A stretch of DNA of 20,014 bases from a virus. The DNA is taken from the IMG/VR virus record IMGVR_UViG_3300030109_001549, positions 1 through 20,014 of that record, one strand, 5' to 3'. Shown here piece by piece: positions 19,425-20,014 of this stretch (the stretch's first letter is position 1; the number at the start of each line of letters is the position of its first letter). The notes under the pieces are model-generated. The model searched no databases. It worked only from the letters and a program-made list of their open reading frames with translations, and was not told where the DNA came from. The translations under genes and the position numbers were made by a program.

Positions 19425-19682
19425 ATGAAACAAATAAAAATTACTAAATATGAAGGCAACACTCATTACAGTGTATATGTGATCGATAGCTTCGGTACTT
19501 GTCACCATATTGGCTATGAAAGCACGCTCGATAACACTATATTAGCTAAAATTGAGCAAAAAGCTTGTGATATTTGGGCTAGCGAGCAGGCTCCATGTCC
19601 AAAACAAGAGCTAGAAGCAAGAGCTATCAAAGAAATGATAGATATAGATATAAAAAATGGTATAACTCCAAGTTTAGACTAA
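19425..19682 (+). CDS. Small soluble protein, 85 residues
   Basis: An 85-residue protein (MKQIKITKYEGNTHYSVYVIDSFGTCHHIGYESTLDNTIL at the start, by segments), with a beta-rich N-terminal half (YSVYVIDSFGTCHHIGYES) and a helical C-terminal half (AKIEQKACDIWASEQAPCPKQELEARAIKEMIDIDI). Cysteines occur at about residues 27, 48 and 58. No membrane segment or signal is visible. Its stop shares the bases TAATG with the next gene, so the two are probably translated together. No family recognised; the position after promoter copy 4 marks it as an early-type gene. Confidence 0.64.
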   Translation: MKQIKITKYEGNTHYSVYVIDSFGTCHHIGYESTLDNTILAKIEQKACDIWASEQAPCPKQELEARAIKEMIDIDIKNGITPSLD

Positions 19683-19903
19683 TGGTAAGAAATATAATAT
19701 TTGCAATAGCGTTACTAATATTTGTTAATTGGCTACTAAATTTAGCTAGAATTAATGAATTAAAACGTGAAATAGATCAAATAGAAGTAGAAAATGAATA
19801 CTTACAACAGCAAATTACTATTAAAAGAAGTCATATAGATAGTTTAGAAAGAGCGATAATAGATACAATGTGGAAATACAAACACAAATTAAATACGAAT
19901 TAA
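19682..19903 (+). CDS. Membrane-anchored coiled-coil protein, 73 residues
   Basis: I chose the ATG at 19682 (MVRNIIFAIALLIFVNWLLNLARINELKREIDQIEVENEYLQQQITIKRSHIDSLERAII by segments) rather than an upstream ATG at 19595. The 19682 start forms a TAATG junction with the preceding gene, and the upstream 29 residues are shadow coding inside that gene. One transmembrane helix (about residues 4-21) is followed by a coiled coil with heptad-like spacing (about 24-60) and a basic tail. The topology, N-terminal anchor plus coiled coil, resembles FtsL/DivIC-like division proteins and inner-membrane spanins. An effect on host division or a lysis role is possible, but neither can be shown. Confidence 0.6.
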   Translation: MVRNIIFAIALLIFVNWLLNLARINELKREIDQIEVENEYLQQQITIKRSHIDSLERAIIDTMWKYKHKLNTN

Positions 19904-19919
19904 GTTGGATAATATAAAT
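19884..19919 (+). promoter_or_regulatory. Phage-type promoter copy 5 with almost no leader
   Basis: ACAAATTAAATACG (19884-19897), 8 bases, TGGATAAT (19906-19913), then ATAAAT followed by the ATG at 19920. If GATAAT is the -10 box, transcription would begin at or next to the start codon, making the transcript leaderless. Confidence 0.55.
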
Positions 19920-20014
19920 ATGAAATGTAAAAAATGTGATAATATAATACCTCAAGGCAGAGTTGATCTTGGTTACAAAGTGTGTGTCGACTGTTCTCAA
20001 GTCGAAAGATATGG
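19920..20014 (+). CDS. Zinc-ribbon protein, C-terminus cut by window edge
   Basis: A frame open from the ATG at 19920 to the end of the window (31 residues seen, no stop). It begins MKCKKCDNIIPQGRVDLGYK and continues VCVDCSQVERYG, with two CxxC pairs (C3-x2-C6 and C22-x2-C25) that should bind one zinc ion as a zinc ribbon. The pattern with D-L-G-Y-K between the pairs and S-x-V-E-R after them is familiar from small phage proteins of marine viruses, often close to nucleic-acid metabolism genes. Its function is unknown. The promoter-start codon arrangement suggests leaderless initiation. Confidence 0.6.
   Translation, partial: MKCKKCDNIIPQGRVDLGYKVCVDCSQVERY

Noticed and set aside
19595-19681. 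Extended N-terminus (MSKTRARSKS) of the membrane coiled-coil gene
   Set aside because: It lies entirely within the preceding gene in another frame, and the TAATG junction at 19680-19684 gives a better start.
1-20014. CRISPR array, insertion sequence, integrase or rRNA
   Set aside because: I saw no repeat-spacer series, no transposase or recombinase frame and no rRNA-like sequence; the only repeats are the promoter-like elements and the tandem paralogues.

Overview
The window is one AT-rich stretch of a tailed double-stranded DNA bacteriophage genome. Three things suggest a host in the Bacteroidota, probably a marine flavobacterium-like cell. Almost no start codon has a purine-rich Shine-Dalgarno sequence upstream; starts instead follow A/T-rich leaders. 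Many neighbouring genes are coupled by TAATG or ATGA junctions. A small lipoprotein has a Bacteroidota-style signal peptide. The large terminase, portal and capsid proteins resemble, from memory, those of marine Bacteroidota phages, including crAss-like groups, but no database search was run.

Left and centre (1-18060) form one long minus-strand late module, read right to left. First come small lysine/arginine-rich proteins (17824-18060, 17429-17824, 17175-17417), a soluble PAP2-family phosphatase (16651-17175), a KKAAMK-repeat protein and another basic protein (16050-16649), and a 97-residue protein. Then come groEL followed by groES, the reverse of the usual bacterial order. Next are a 160-residue virion-like protein, three tandem paralogues (12094-13173), a winged-helix-like protein, a small basic protein, a HExxH metallopeptidase candidate, two small membrane proteins (one a 3TM holin type) and a 254-residue virion-like protein. 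The module ends with two small proteins, a protein that looks like two GroES-type barrels in tandem, a terminase small-subunit candidate, the large terminase, portal, a scaffold-like acidic protein, the major capsid protein, a terminator, and a partial gene that leaves the window at base 1.

A gene-free divergent region (18061-18367) separates this module from a plus-strand module of small, probably early genes (18368-20014). That module encodes a 53-residue protein, a 79-residue protein, a structured noncoding stretch with a textbook tRNA T-arm, a lipoprotein, an 85-residue protein, a membrane-anchored coiled-coil protein and a partial zinc-ribbon protein. Five copies of a bipartite element (ACAAACTAAATACG, exactly 8 bases, TGGATAAT) precede transcription units here and look like a phage-specific promoter family. 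The minus-strand genes lack it, but at least seven of them carry TTATTAAC/T 14-21 bases (four times exactly 17) before the start codon. The window therefore appears to hold two separately controlled gene sets: a lightly transcribed-looking early set on the right, and a packaging, head, chaperonin and lysis set on the left.
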